DNA of 64,000 nt from assembly GCA_035222895.1 (NCBI GenBank), contig JAVYIG010000870.1, positions 62,001 to 126,000 of the forward strand, written 5' to 3'. A program made the position numbers and the translations under genes. The notes below the pieces were generated by a model that made no database searches, was not told where the DNA came from, and worked only from the letters and a program-made list of their open reading frames with translations. The number at the start of each line of letters is the position of its first letter. Position 1 is the first letter of the stretch. This stretch comes from Strongylocentrotus droebachiensis. Taxonomy: Eukaryota; Echinodermata; Echinoidea; Camarodonta; Strongylocentrotidae. Shown here in pieces: positions 13,701-21,729 of this stretch.

Positions 13701-16700
13701 TTAAACCGGAGATCGCTTTGTATTTTTGTCTATCTGTTCTTGAACAGGTGCAATCAATCCCTGATCTGGCTCCACCCCCGGTGACAGACACCAGGCAGCA
13801 GCCCCCGTCGGGTCCATCAGGACCCCCTCCTAACCTGCCCCACCCTGGTAGAGGTGGCCCCTTTGGAGACATCTCGCACCTCTTTGGAGGCAACGGATTC
13901 ATCCCCCCGACCAATCTGCAGAGACACATACCCGCCGTGCCAATACCAGGCATGCCACAGCAGAATGGTACGTCTGGGACTGTTGGTGATAGTGGTGGTG
14001 ATAATAATGATGGTGGTGATAGTGATGTTGGTGGTGATGCTGGTAGTGATGATGGTGGTGGTGGTGGTGGTGATGATGATGAAGATGGTGGTGGTGGTGG
14101 TGGTGATGCTGGTAGTGATGATGATGACGGTGGTGATGATGACTATAGTGTTGATGCCACAACAGAATGGTACGTATGGTACTGTTGACGATGGTGATGC
14201 TGATGTCAGTGTTGGCAATGGTGCTGTAGATGGTTTGATCAAGGAAGATGATGGTGATGATGAAAATTGTTTTTGTTATGATGATGGTGGTGGTGGTGAT
14301 GATCGTGCTGTTGGTAATTTGGTTAATGACGATGATGGTGGTGATGATCATCCCTAAGACCAGACGATCATGGGGAGATCGAGCATTTGCCTCAGCAGCT
14401 CCCCGATTGTGGAACAGTCTCCCTAACACACTTAAGGACTGCGAATCAGTAGATAGTTTCAAGGCCAGCCTGAAAACTTATCTAATGGCCAACTTTAACT
14501 AATATCATCTTCTTCTTTTTTTATAACCATGTGTAATGTAATTTTAAGCAAAATTATATCTATGTATATTATGTAACTCATTGTAAGCGCCTTGAGCACC
14601 CTCTGGGTGGATATGTTTGCGCGTTATAAATGTCTTTATTATTATTATTATGATGATGATAGTTACTTTGATGGTGATGGTTATGTTATGGTGGTGATGA
14701 GGTGGTAAAGGAGGGAAAGGAAGATGATAATGATGGTCATGGTAATGGTGACTATAGTGATGATGATGATGGCTATGTTATGGATCATGATGAAAGTGAT
14801 GATGATGTGCTACAGGAGGAGAAGGAGGGGGAAGAGTTAGAACAGGAGGGAAAGGAAGATGATGATGGCGATAATGATGGTCATGGTGATGGTTACTATA
14901 GTGATGATGAAGGTGATGATTATGTTAAGGATGATGATGATGATAGTTTTATAAATGAGGAGTTAGAGGAGAAGACGGGTGCGAGAAGGAGGAGGTAGGA
15001 AAGGAGGATCAAGGTGATGATATGATAATGACAACAATATTGGTATATTGCTATTGACATTAATTATAAAGTCACATACTATCATTTACTTTCCTGTTTT
15101 GATGATGATGGTCATTGTCATGATCATGGTGATGATTACTATAGTGTTGATGAGGGTGATGATGATGGTTATTTTTAGGATGATGATGATAATTTAAATG
15201 AGAAGACTGGTTGGAGAAGGAGGATGATGATGATGATGGCAGGTATGATAATGACGACAATATTGGTGTATTACCATCAACATTAATAATAAAGTCGCAT
15301 ATTACCATTTACTTTCTTGTTTGTTTTAGATTGGAACAATAGTGGTTGGACAGCTCCTAGTGAGCTCTTACCCATGGACGGTCATACTACCGACTGGCAG
15401 GCTGCCTTCGGTTTCGCTTCGGATCCTAAAGAAACTAAAGAGAAGCACAATGATGATGATCTCGGTAGGCTCAAGCCCTTATTTCAAATGTTGATTAGTA
15501 CCATATAAATAGCTTAAATTTCAATGTTCTTTTTATGCAATGAATGTAAAACAAATAATCACTGTGCCACATTGTATGTACCATGTCACCATGAAGTTGT
15601 GTGATCTAATCTAAGTTAAGTTTGATTTGATTTGATTGATTTATTTATGTTTGATTTTCTTTTTTTCTTTTGCATTTTTACAAATATATGACAAACAAAC
15701 ATTGCAAATTTACACATGACAAAAGAATATATGTAGAATAAAGTAAGGCTGGCTGTAACTACTGGTAATCAAAAACATCAAACAGAAGGGTTGACAAAGT
15801 AAGCAAAGCTTGATAGTACGACTACCCTCAAAGGATACATAATAATACAAACATGGAGGAAAAAATATTGGTAAATGGTTGAGTAATGTCAATTAGATAC
15901 TTATCATGTGATGTGTTTACAAATAAAAATACTCATGCATTTTGTTGTGTAAAAGAAATGTAACAATCACTTTTCTGTTGTGGAAGATGGTCATTTATCA
16001 TAGCTCCCATACGTTACCAAGCTACACATTGAAATGCTGAAGCAGCATTTTTTTAATATTTGGAAAGTTAAAGATAAACTTGAGTTCTGGTAAAAAAAAG
16101 AAAATGAATTCTCACAGAATCAAACGAAACTTACACTGAATGTTCAAGATTACAAATAAATGTCATGTGCCAAACGATTTTTGAAGAAAATGTACACTGG
16201 CTGAGTAATGCGCATAGAAAGATAAGGAAATCAAGGTATGGTAGCCCCGACACCATTTGTGTAGTCCCATATACATCTTTCTGTGTGCAGTGCTTGTTAC
16301 TTTACCAAGACTGGACCAAATGTATTATGATTTTGATGACTCCAGAACCTTGCAGTACACACCAATACATAATATGCTAGGTGATTAACCTTTTCTGATC
16401 GATTCCACAACAATTTTTTTTTTCACGATGCAATTGCATGACCAGAACTCAACGTTATCTTTAATTATTTGTCTATGTTTTGTTGTTTACAGGCTTTGAT
16501 CCGTGGCAGGAGTCCAGCCAGGGTTTAGCGGATCTGCTGGAGAAGGAACTTCAGCTGAATCAACCCATGAGGATCACTCAGCCTCCTCCTGGATTCAACA
16601 ATCACAGCCAACCGTTTGTTCCTATGATGCAGAGACACGACAGGCCAGGTAGATATCTTGATAGGGATTGAAAGAGAGTGATTAAGTGAGAGAGAGTGAG

Positions 16701-19700
16701 AGAGAGGGAGAGATAGAAAGCGATGAAGTGAGAGAGAGAGTTTTATAAACGGAGAAAAGGAAGATTAGGACCATTTGTTTCCATGCAGAGACATGAAAGG
16801 CCAGGTAAGTATCTTGATAGGGATTGAAAGAGAGTGATTAAGTGAGAGAGAGTGAGAGAGAGAGAGAGATAGAAAGCGATGAAGTGAGAGAGAGAGTTTT
16901 ATAAATGGAGAAAAAGAAGATTAGGACCATTTGTTTCCATGCAGAGACATGAAAGGCCAGGTAAGTATCTTGATAGGGATTGAAAGAGAGTGATTAAGTG
17001 AGAGAGAGAGAGAGATTTATAAATGGAGAAAAGGAAGATTAGGACTGTTTGTTCCCATGCAGAGACATGAAAGGCCAGGTAGATATCTTGATATAAACAT
17101 ATTCATATAGGGATTGACAGAGAGAGAAAGAGAGTGATTGGGTGAGAGAGAGAGAGAGAGAGGAGGATTAGGAGGGAGTGAAGAAAATTAAAAAATGAGA
17201 TGGGAGGAAAGAGAGCAATTAAAAATATAAGAGAGAGATGAAGAGAAGGGGAAATTTTGATAAATCATATTTTGAAGACGAGAGAGAGGGTCGTTAAATG
17301 AGTAATACCTTGTCCTTGAGGGATGGGGTAGATGATAGGAAAATATGAAGATGAGATAAAGAGTGAAAAGGCAAGAAATAGGAAAGGAGCAGGGTAAGAC
17401 AGAGGATGGATAAAAAAGGTGATGAAGAGAGATGGGGGAGGGGGGTGATATGATTATTTGTAAGACAGTAAATTGAGAAAGAGAGAAGGAGATGATTGTA
17501 CTTCTTCGTTCCTTACCCAAACCTTTACTTATCCCTTACCTATCTGTTCTCTTTTGAAGCCGGTAGAAGTAAAATCCTACCCTGGGTACACAGCCAGTCT
17601 CCGCCCACATCAGAAGCCCCGCCCACCGGCCAGTCAGGACCCGCCCATCCCCCGCCAGCCAATCACATGCCAAGGTTTCCTCCCCCTCGTTCATCGATGC
17701 CAGCTCATTCTCCTCACAGTTCAAACCCATTGGTGAGAGTCGTGCATTTATCTTTCCTTACCCTGCAGTTATAAACCCATGCAGTTCAGTTTTCTTAAAG
17801 ACCCTGTCCGTATTGAAAAACGAAATAAATGAGTTATAAGTATATCAAAGAAAAGCTTACAAGCCATAGACTACAATAAGACCAATTATATGCTACTTTA
17901 GTGCCTGTCAGACGAGTAACAGCTCTATAAAAACTTGAAATCTAAAGCTTTGAAAATCTGGAGTTGTCAACTTCAAAACTAGCTATCGAATTGATGACAT
18001 CATCTTATTCACAATGTCTTTGCATTAATTAAGCACGGCTCATCGCCTCAGCTATATAGGCAAGCCGATCAGGTGCACATATTATTTTGTCACTGTAACT
18101 GAAATAAATTTGAACCCTGTTGACCTGTCATTTTGGAGAGGTGCAGAAAATAAGGTTTTAATTTGTGTTTGTATAATACTGAAAGGGAAAATATTTTGAA
18201 TTCCTTTATATATGTATTCTATGTTGATTCAGCTTTCCATTGATAAAAAGTTCTATTTTCATACGATAGGGTCTTTTAAGTCTATAGGAATCAGGTTTTC
18301 CTCTTCAAAGTCACAATTATTTGCACTTTCCACTCTTTCAAAGTTAAAACAAAATTATTATGTAGATGAAATGGTGTGAATTAAAATTACAATGGAACCA
18401 ACAAGAAATTGCCAGTTTGTATATGAAAATTGTGATTAGGAATATCAATGCACTTCCAAATAACAACAAAAAAGACCTAAGAACAGAAAAAGTTTTTACA
18501 AAAGGTTAAACCCTAAAACCCTGAATTGCTTGTTTCAGAGTGATAATGTTCATCTTAAAACCTGGCAGGACGGGTTGAGGGCGCTATTACCCAACATCAA
18601 CATCAGCTTCGGCCAATCACAACAACAGCAACAACCGCCGCCGTCCTTCCTCGGGGACATGACGAGGGTCAACGCACTACAACAAAGTGAAGGTGAGGTC
18701 AAAGGTCGAAAGGTATAAATTATCAATTGCAACTATGTACATATTGATAGGAGACTGCAAGCTTGTGATTGTTGGAGGATATACCATTGATGTGGATCAA
18801 TCACAACTCTTTTTAAATGACAGGGCTCAGGTGAATATAAAGTTGTGAAATAAGCAACAAACCTGCATCTTAGCTGTGCAATATCATTCTTAACCGTGCG
18901 TTATCACTTTCTGATGGGAACCTTTCTGCACGATAGGCGTGGTAGGAAAAAATGGTCACATGGTATCATTTGACCAATTAGATTGCCTACATTCCAGAAA
19001 TCTGTTATTATAAGTGTTGATAATTTGACTCTTCAGTAATTGATCAGGGTTGTCTATTGTTGATCTCCCTTTTGGTTGATAGGCAATCAATGATAACAAT
19101 CTCCTCTACCCCCCCCCCCCCCCCCTCCCCTCTTATTGACCAATTACGATTGTCCTTTAGGATTTGCTTTCCTCTGATTGGCTGAAAATCAATTTGCTCA
19201 ATGCTGATAGGCCAAATGATGATTACAATCTCCTCTTGATTGCCTTCCAGGTGATTCATGGGTGGGCTCTCCTACTGGGTCATCATGGGCGGTAGAAGAC
19301 CCAGCAATACTCAGTATCCGAAGCCAGCTGCCAAACTCAGCAGAGCCAAACGGCACAGAGGGTAGGTCCCAAAATCATGCACTCACCCACATGGCGTAGG
19401 TCCTTAATTTCCCATACTCGCCCCTTCATGTCCTGCCCAAAATCCTTGAAGATGCCTGACGATTATAGCTTGTTTGTGCATAACGCAGGTAACTCTGGTG
19501 GGTTTTGTTTTCCTTGTGTACATGAGTGGCACGGAGGGACGACAGAAAAACTAGCAATGTGCATCAAGGGTCCTCCAACTCCCACTATCTTTGTGTGTGA
19601 TAAGAGAGTAAAGTGTATTACCTCGCATCATCATTAAAAGAAATATTATGTTTTACCATGTCATATGAATGACCCTATGTTCAAACAATGTGATATCTTA

Positions 19701-20560
19701 CATGTACATGTTCATTCTATGATTTGGTTGTATATTTGATAGATGTGTTAACCTTGAAATACATTTCCTATTCTTTTGCTCTCCCCCTCCCTTCCCCCTC
19801 CTATCTCTCTCTCTCTCCCTCTCTCTCTCCCTCTCTCTTTTCTTCCCTCTCTCTCCGCTCTCTCTTCTCTTCCCTCCCTTCTTCCCCTCTCACCCCTCTC
19901 ACTTCTCTTCCGTCCCTCCTTCCTCTCCCTCTGTCCCTCCTTCCCTCCCTCTTCCCCCTCTTCCCCCTCTTCCCCCTTCCTCTTCCCCCCCCCCCCCCTC
20001 TTCCCTCTTCCCCATTCATCCCCCCTCCCTCTCTCTCTGCCCATTGTATAATCCAGGTGAAGAGAAGCCCCACTGGTTTGAATCCCTACAGAACCTCACA
20101 GAGACAGACTCCCCCACACACACACCCACACAACAACAGACAAATCATTTCTTCCCGACAGATCACATACCCAACAGGGGTAAGTCTATCCCAATTTAAT
20201 GTTGTTTCTTTGCATATTTATTTCTCCAATTGTCACCTGCTCTTCATATCTTGTTCATGGTGAATTTTCTTTGACTTAGATTAATAATAAAAACTTATAA
20301 TACTTATAAACTTACAATAAAATACTTTGTTTAAAGTCTATCCTGTATGTTTATGTTTTAAAAAAATAGGAAACATAACGATATGCATATATAAATGTAG
20401 GCAGATATATATACAGCTCGCCTGGTTAAAATATGTATAGTATTTTGTTTTCAGATAGTTATGTATTGTGTTAGGAAAAACTACCCCTTCCAGGATAATT
20501 TTACTATTCAGAAAATGCAGCCCCTTGTTATTGATATTGTGTCTAATATCCCATCCCCCC

Positions 20561-20596
<36 letters not shown>

Positions 20597-21325
20597 ATAA
20601 TAATGATGATACTAATGAATACATTTAATAAATAAACAAACATTATGAGTAAATAAATTGATTTTTTTTAAAAATTTTATATTGTAAAAAAAGTAAGGTC
20701 CTAACTATCTGTTACAAGTATGATTTTTTTTTTTTTTTTTAACTTCTTAAAATTCAGCGGGTGTTTCATGGAACAGCCGTCTTCCACCTCCGGGCTTCAA
20801 CCCATCACAGATCAGACCGCTAGCGCAGAATACAGCTGAGCCACACACAATTACAGAAAGTAAGTTCCCCCCATTGACCTAATGGATCAGTCCACTTCGT
20901 TGTATAGGGACATTGTTGATGGGTTGGTCGATTTGGCTTTTTAGGGGTGTACAATGATCATGTTGCAAATCAAGCCAGTAGCACGGAATACAGCTCAGCC
21001 TCACACAATTACAGAATTCAAGTTACCCCTATCGACCTAATGAATCAGCCCAATCCTTAATAGATGTTTATTGTGCTTTGGTGTGATCCATTTTCGTATA
21101 TAATACAGCTGAGCCTCACACAATTACAGGAATTCATTTACCACTATCAGCATAAAAGATCTGTATGACTCCTAATAAACATACATTGTTGATGAAATTT
21201 GTATGATGTTTGTTACAAATCAACCTTTTTGAACAAATATAACAGTTTGACCGGTCACTTCTAAGCAACGACATTAAAAGAAGTCTTCTCCTTTTTTCCT
21301 TTTCATTTTCTCTCCAGATTTGTAG
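877..21325 (+). CDS. CNOT4: CNOT4, RING E3 ubiquitin ligase of the CCR4-NOT complex (20 coding exons)
   Basis: Coding exons: 877-903, 1802-1870, 2471-2583, 3326-3415, 4777-4837, 5241-5333, 5921-6085, 7199-7266, 8274-8486, 9135-9293, 12141-12354, 13748-13967, 15330-15464, 16493-16648, 17560-17732, 18539-18692, 19251-19361, 20057-20179, 20758-20859, 21318-21325. They total 2454 bp (817 codons plus stop), with GT/AG borders and matching phases throughout. Domains: C4C4 RING at residues 10-52, basic helix 70-100, RRM about 101-195, CCCH finger 194-212, then a long Pro/Ser/Gln-rich disordered tail with short motifs shared with the human long isoform. Known role: E3 ligase that pairs with UBE2D-type E2s and takes part in mRNA decay and ribosome quality control; in cytosol and nucleus. 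The start has an ACC before ATG and the RING follows nine residues in. Slightly longer than human (about 710 residues) because of Ser/Thr/Asn-rich inserts in exons 9-11. Confidence 0.97.
911..1058 (+). repeat. family H repeat, copy 1
   Basis: About 150 bp with CACGGGGGCTCGGGGCGAA near the left and AGTAGCCCCCGAAAAA near the right. A second copy in inverse orientation is at 58874-59038. Non-coding; class unknown. Confidence 0.75.
1802..1870 (+). CDS. CNOT4: CNOT4 exon 2, first half of RING
   Basis: Encodes CPLCMEPLELDDVNFFPCTC plus GYQ, supplying cysteines 10, 13, 27 and 29 of the C4C4 RING. Phase 0 at both ends, strong TTCTGCAG acceptor and GTAAGA donor. Confidence 0.97.
1892..2078 (-). mobile_element. 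TTAA-type MITE family A, copy 2
   Basis: Inverse orientation to copy 1, same TTAAAGCC ends and core, in intron 2 of CNOT4. Confidence 0.8.
2471..2583 (+). CDS. CNOT4: CNOT4 exon 3, second half of RING
   Basis: Encodes ICRFCWHRIRTDENGLCPAC and onward, giving cysteines 34, 37, 49 and 52. Spacing of all eight ligands equals the human RING offset by four residues, so zinc binding should be intact. Leaves two bases of the codon for Q70. Confidence 0.97.
3326..3415 (+). CDS. CNOT4: CNOT4 exon 4, basic linker helix
   Basis: Encodes LHRIKNEKRQKDIQRKQKIT and ENRKHLASV, the charged helix between RING and RRM that is highly conserved in CNOT4. Enters with one base and leaves AG in phase 2. Confidence 0.95.
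3548..3835 (+). mobile_element. inverted-repeat element, CAGAGATGCCAAC termini, 6-bp target duplication
   Basis: Ends CAGAGATGCCAAC and GTTGGCATCTCTG, flanked on both sides by ACAATG. Inner ends carry repeated TACGAT motifs. Same terminal design as 10886-11740. Non-autonomous DNA transposon of intron 4; superfamily not assigned. Confidence 0.8.
4042..4265 (+). mobile_element. MITE with 19-bp inverted ends (TA-type)
   Basis: TAGTTCACACTTTTATGGA at the left matches the inverse of the right end with one mismatch. A 40-bp phrase (TTCTAGAATATTCTGTGTG...) occurs on both sides, at about 3957 and 4277, so the element sits inside a 320-bp direct duplication. Confidence 0.65.
4777..4837 (+). CDS. CNOT4: CNOT4 exon 5, RRM strand 1
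   Basis: Encodes VVQKNLVFVVGLSQRLADTE; LVFVVGL is the RNP2-like strand of the RRM. Completes an Arg codon at its start and ends in phase 0. Confidence 0.96.
5241..5333 (+). CDS. CNOT4: CNOT4 exon 6, RRM middle
   Basis: Encodes ILKKNEYFGKFGKILKVVIN and QNTSYAGSQSH, close to the human RRM. Phase 0 both ends. Ends two residues longer (SH) than the usual GSQ junction. Confidence 0.96.
5635..5830 (-). mobile_element. LINE-like 3' tail
   Basis: On the minus strand an AT-rich 3' region ends in a short CAAT-type repeat, the usual end of CR1/L2-like elements. No coding part seen. Confidence 0.4.
5921..6085 (+). CDS. CNOT4: CNOT4 exon 7, RRM end and start of CCCH finger
   Basis: Encodes GPSASAYVTYQRAEDSLRAI through CPKL. 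ASAYVTY is the RNP1-like strand; finger cysteines 194 and 203 lie near the end. A copy of its 3' end with a lost donor lies downstream at 6326-6358. Confidence 0.97.
6326..6358 (+). repeat. copy of the 3' end of CNOT4 exon 7 (donor lost)
   Basis: TTTTCTGAGGAATTCACAAT and the following bases repeat the exon 7 end almost exactly, but the GT of the donor is GA. A decayed tandem duplicate. Confidence 0.85.
6722..6912. repeat. repeat with GACAGGTGGTC phrases
   Basis: Shares the 'transmitted' phrases ACAGGTGGTC and GCCACTTAA-like words with the elements at 40442-40598 and 46528-46632, probably the same TA-target MITE group, here degraded. Confidence 0.4.
7199..7266 (+). CDS. CNOT4: CNOT4 exon 8, CCCH finger end
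   Basis: Encodes DCMYLHELGDEHASFTKEDM and QM, giving C208 and H212 so that the finger reads C-x8-C-x4-C-x3-H as in vertebrates. Ends GG, completed by G of the next exon. Confidence 0.95.
7631..8143 (+). mobile_element. TTAA-type MITE family O
   Basis: 513 bp with ends TTAAAGGTAATACAAAGTTT and its inverse, in intron 8 of CNOT4. A central palindrome holds ACCGGTGCTCCCGGTAAA. One copy seen. Confidence 0.75.
8274..8486 (+). CDS. CNOT4: CNOT4 exon 9, Ser/Thr-rich linker
   Basis: Begins KHQEYEQKLMHDLL, a conserved helix after the finger, then runs into low-complexity Thr, Asn, Ala and Ser repeats typical of a disordered linker. Phase 2 at the end. Confidence 0.93.
8514..8699 (+). mobile_element. 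TTAA-type MITE family A, copy 3
   Basis: Full core, but the right terminus is fused directly to a family B copy whose own terminus is missing, so one inserted at or recombined with the other. Confidence 0.8.
8700..9020 (-). mobile_element. TTAA-type MITE family B, copy 1 (truncated)
   Basis: Matches the family B consensus (full copies 9671, 12959, 42543) in inverse orientation but lacks both TTAA ends. Lies directly beside family A copy 3. Confidence 0.75.
9135..9293 (+). CDS. CNOT4: CNOT4 exon 10, disordered linker
   Basis: Encodes KKQPSPPTTQKSNSRGSPSI and onward, Ser/Pro-rich and then acidic. Enters and leaves with a split Arg or Ser codon; acceptor TTTTGCAG and donor GTCAGG. Confidence 0.88.
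9671..10045 (+). mobile_element. TTAA-type MITE family B, copy 2
   Basis: Ends TTAAAGATGAAGTTGAGTTC and the inverse of TTAAAGAGAAGGTTGAGTTC. About 375-400 bp, non-coding. Seven copies in the window fall in two subfamilies that share ends but differ in one inner segment. Confidence 0.85.
10324..10843 (+). mobile_element. DNA transposon with about 27-bp inverted ends, TATAAACCGC type
   Basis: Left TACCGTAAATAACGTTGTAT and right inverse TACCGTATATAACGGTGTAT continue into AAACCGC on both sides. The middle holds long A and T runs and a piece of LINE reverse transcriptase at about 10495-10640. Confidence 0.75.
10495..10640 (-). mobile_element. LINE reverse-transcriptase fragment
   Basis: On the minus strand WFESNLSDRSQYVVYNN is followed, one frame away, by HGVPQGSILGP, the classic RT finger-palm motif of CR1/Jockey-like LINEs. 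A fragment only, with at least one frameshift, nested in the inverted-repeat element around it. Confidence 0.75.
10886..11740 (+). mobile_element. 855-bp element with CAGAGATGCCAAC termini and 6-bp target duplication
   Basis: Ends as in 3548-3835; flanked on both sides by TTCATG. Subterminal GTTACGG repeats. The interior is GC- and CpG-richer than its surroundings, holds a CCGCCATCTTG motif at about 11123, and at 11482 an ATG opens MDSLKRASTIGGDPLTANRF before a possible donor. The interior looks like a gene promoter and first exon carried by the element; source unknown. Confidence 0.7.
11876..12040 (+). repeat. tandem copy of the CNOT4 exon 11 acceptor region
   Basis: Repeats 12043-12207 with about 85-90% likeness by eye: same intron end, acceptor CAAACAG at 11972, then CATACAATGAGAGAAACACC against the true exon's CATACAACAAGAGAAACACC. 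Reading on from this acceptor in the CNOT4 frame reaches a stop at 12105. Confidence 0.9.
12141..12354 (+). CDS. CNOT4: CNOT4 exon 11, disordered linker
   Basis: Encodes HTTRETPSDIVDPTDPLPTL and onward to HEASPQ. Completes a split Ser codon and ends phase 0. Its acceptor and first about 60 bp are duplicated about 168 bp upstream, creating a competing splice site. Confidence 0.88.
12959..13350 (-). mobile_element. TTAA-type MITE family B, copy 3
   Basis: Full length, inverse to copy 2, in intron 11 of CNOT4. Confidence 0.85.
13500..13680 (+). mobile_element. SINE/LINE 3' tail, GCGCTATATAA type
   Basis: Shares GGGTACC, AGGAATTCCTTGAA and a GCGCTATA...TTATTA end with 35240-35405. Ends a few bases before the polypyrimidine tract of exon 12. 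Confidence 0.55.
13748..13967 (+). CDS. CNOT4: CNOT4 exon 12, Pro-rich segment
   Basis: Encodes VQSIPDLAPPPVTDTRQQPP, a GPSGPPP stretch, and ends GMPQQN. Leaves one base. The donor GTACGT is duplicated at 14170 after a GAT/GGT repeat expansion. Confidence 0.88.
13976..14345 (+). repeat. GAT/GGT repeat tract with duplicated donor
   Basis: Imperfect GATGGTGGT-type microsatellite directly after the exon 12 donor. At 14153-14188 the exon end and donor reappear (GCCACAACAGAATG then GTACGT). Long open frames on both strands here (Asp/Gly-rich or His/Thr/Ile-rich) are by-products of the repeat. Confidence 0.9.
14346..14655 (+). mobile_element. LINE 3' end (reverse transcriptase C-terminus and 3' UTR)
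   Basis: Encodes WGDRAFASAAPRLWNSLPNT and ends at the stop 14500-14502, the usual C-terminal tail of CR1/L2-like ORF2. The 3' UTR ends in GCGTTATAAATGTC and a TTA microsatellite. The same 3' UTR occurs inverted at 52949-53118. Everything upstream is missing. Confidence 0.85.
14656..15254 (+). repeat. GAT-rich repeats with a duplicated exon 13 upstream region
   Basis: Two roughly 210-bp units of GATGATGGT-type sequence. The unit end at about 15044-15105 repeats the last 75 bp of intron 12 (ACAATATTGGT...ACTTTC) that precede exon 13. Asp/Glu-rich open frames are repeat-driven. Confidence 0.75.
15330..15464 (+). CDS. CNOT4: CNOT4 exon 13 with TDWQAAFGF motif
   Basis: Contains TTDWQAAFGFAS and NDDDLG, matching the conserved STDWQAAFGF and EDDLG of vertebrate CNOT4. 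Phase 1 in, phase 1 out; acceptor TTTTAG. Confidence 0.96.
15620..15960 (-). mobile_element. LINE-like 3' end
   Basis: Minus-strand 3' end with a tail of ATCAA repeats; the terminal 100 bp recur at 45840-45945. No coding part recognised. Confidence 0.5.
16068..16464 (-). mobile_element. TTAA-type MITE family B, subfamily 2, copy 1
   Basis: Shares ends with family B but carries the inner segment with TTCTCACAGAATCAAAC. Other subfamily 2 copies: 27783, 55019. Ends 28 bp before exon 14. Confidence 0.8.
16493..16648 (+). CDS. CNOT4: CNOT4 exon 14, FDPW and LADLLEKEL helix
   Basis: Encodes FDPWQESSQGLADLLEKELQ, matching human FDPF...ALADLIEKEL. The 3' end with its donor has three tandem copies in the following intron. 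Confidence 0.96.
16649..17165 (+). repeat. tandem copies of the exon 14 end and donor, with GA repeats
   Basis: Copies at 16771-16810, 16927-16970 and 17046-17090 repeat TTTGTTCC(T)ATG-GCAGAGACA...AGGCCAG followed by GTAAGT or GTAGAT, separated by GAGAGTGAGAG tracts. In the first two the donor is closer to consensus than that of the true exon. Confidence 0.9.
17560..17732 (+). CDS. CNOT4: CNOT4 exon 15, Pro-rich
   Basis: Encodes GRSKILPWVHSQSPPTSEAP and a Pro/His/Ser-rich run ending SSNPL; weak likeness to the human RYPWM region. The acceptor is TTTTGAAG, less strong than its neighbours, so the exact start is a little uncertain. Confidence 0.85.
17795..18279 (+). mobile_element. TTAA-type MITE family N
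   Basis: Ends TTAAAGACCCTGTCCGTAT and the inverse TTAAAAGACCCTATCGTAT; 485 bp, intron 15. Single copy seen. Confidence 0.7.
18539..18692 (+). CDS. CNOT4: CNOT4 exon 16 with WQDGLRALLPNI motif
   Basis: Encodes TWQDGLRALLPNINISFGQS, then a short polyglutamine and PPPSF. Human has WQDGLRALLPNININFG, which identifies this as the long-isoform tail. Confidence 0.97.
19251..19361 (+). CDS. CNOT4: CNOT4 exon 17
   Basis: Encodes DSWVGSPTGSSWAVEDPAIL and onward, matching the human DSPGSWTDPAI region. The intron side of its acceptor has a partial repeat at about 19070-19110. Confidence 0.93.
19790..20040 (+). repeat. CT-rich low-complexity tract
   Basis: About 250 bp of CCCTCTCTC-type sequence just before exon 18. 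Long frames on both strands (Ser/Leu/Pro or Glu/Arg/Gly) are artefacts. Confidence 0.9.
20057..20179 (+). CDS. CNOT4: CNOT4 exon 18 with PHWFESLQNLTE motif
   Basis: Encodes EEKPHWFESLQNLTETDSPT and a Thr/Gln-rich end; human PPHWLKSLQALTEMD aligns. Preceded by a 250-bp CT-rich tract that forms the polypyrimidine region. Confidence 0.95.
20758..20859 (+). CDS. CNOT4: CNOT4 exon 19
   Basis: Encodes GVSWNSRLPPPGFNPSQIRP and ends EPHTITE, matching human ASWNPYPPP / PPPGF. The 3' end is copied twice downstream. Reading past the donor would end the protein after a few residues. Confidence 0.9.
20970..21150 (+). repeat. two copies of the 3' end of CNOT4 exon 19
   Basis: Copies at 20970-21050 and 21098-21150 repeat AATACAGCTGAGCCTCACAC and ATTACAG plus the intron start seen after exon 19. 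Neither keeps a clear GTAAGT. Confidence 0.85.
21318..21325 (+). CDS. CNOT4: CNOT4 exon 20, last codons and stop
   Basis: After a TCTCTCCAG acceptor only NL and TAG are coded. The acceptor is strong and phase fits, but such a short coding end is supported only by splice logic. Confidence 0.65.
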
Positions 21326-21655
21326 CATCTCAACAGTAATTTATGACAAAACGAGCAACGACGCCAAGTCCTCCACGACGACGAATATTATATTTATGCG
21401 TGCAGATGTCGACTGCGAAGGTCAAATGGAGTGACCTTTGACCCTTGATGCCATACCTGCTTCCAGTTATGAATTGTGATTCTTAATTTAATCTATTTGT
21501 ACAATGTGATTTATACCTCTATGATTTCTAGTAATTGGGGATTCCATGCAATGTGTCCCGTACGATACTTTTCTTTTTCCACTTATTTCGTCCAAAATGG
21601 CAGAATTCTCCCGATAGGGTCATTGATTAGTGGTGTTTTCTTATATCACTGGTAC

Positions 21656-21661
21656 AATAAA
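21656..21661 (+). terminator. CNOT4: possible CNOT4 polyadenylation signal
   Basis: First AATAAA after the stop codon, 331 bp into the 3' UTR. The hexamer is common by chance in AT-rich DNA, so the true end may lie further on. Confidence 0.35.
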
Positions 21662-21729
21662 GGCTTTTTCAGATATGGCACGGTAAACCGCCGCAAAGAG
21701 ACCACCACATTTTTGTAATTGATGCGTAA

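Noticed and set aside
13613-15308. Asp/Gly-rich, Glu-rich and His/Thr/Ile-rich open frames
   Set aside because: All come from GAT/GGT microsatellite and appear in several frames at once; only 13748-13967 is real exon.
19724-20263. Ser/Leu/Pro-rich (+) and Glu/Arg/Gly-rich (-) open frames
   Set aside because: Product of the CT-rich tract before CNOT4 exon 18.
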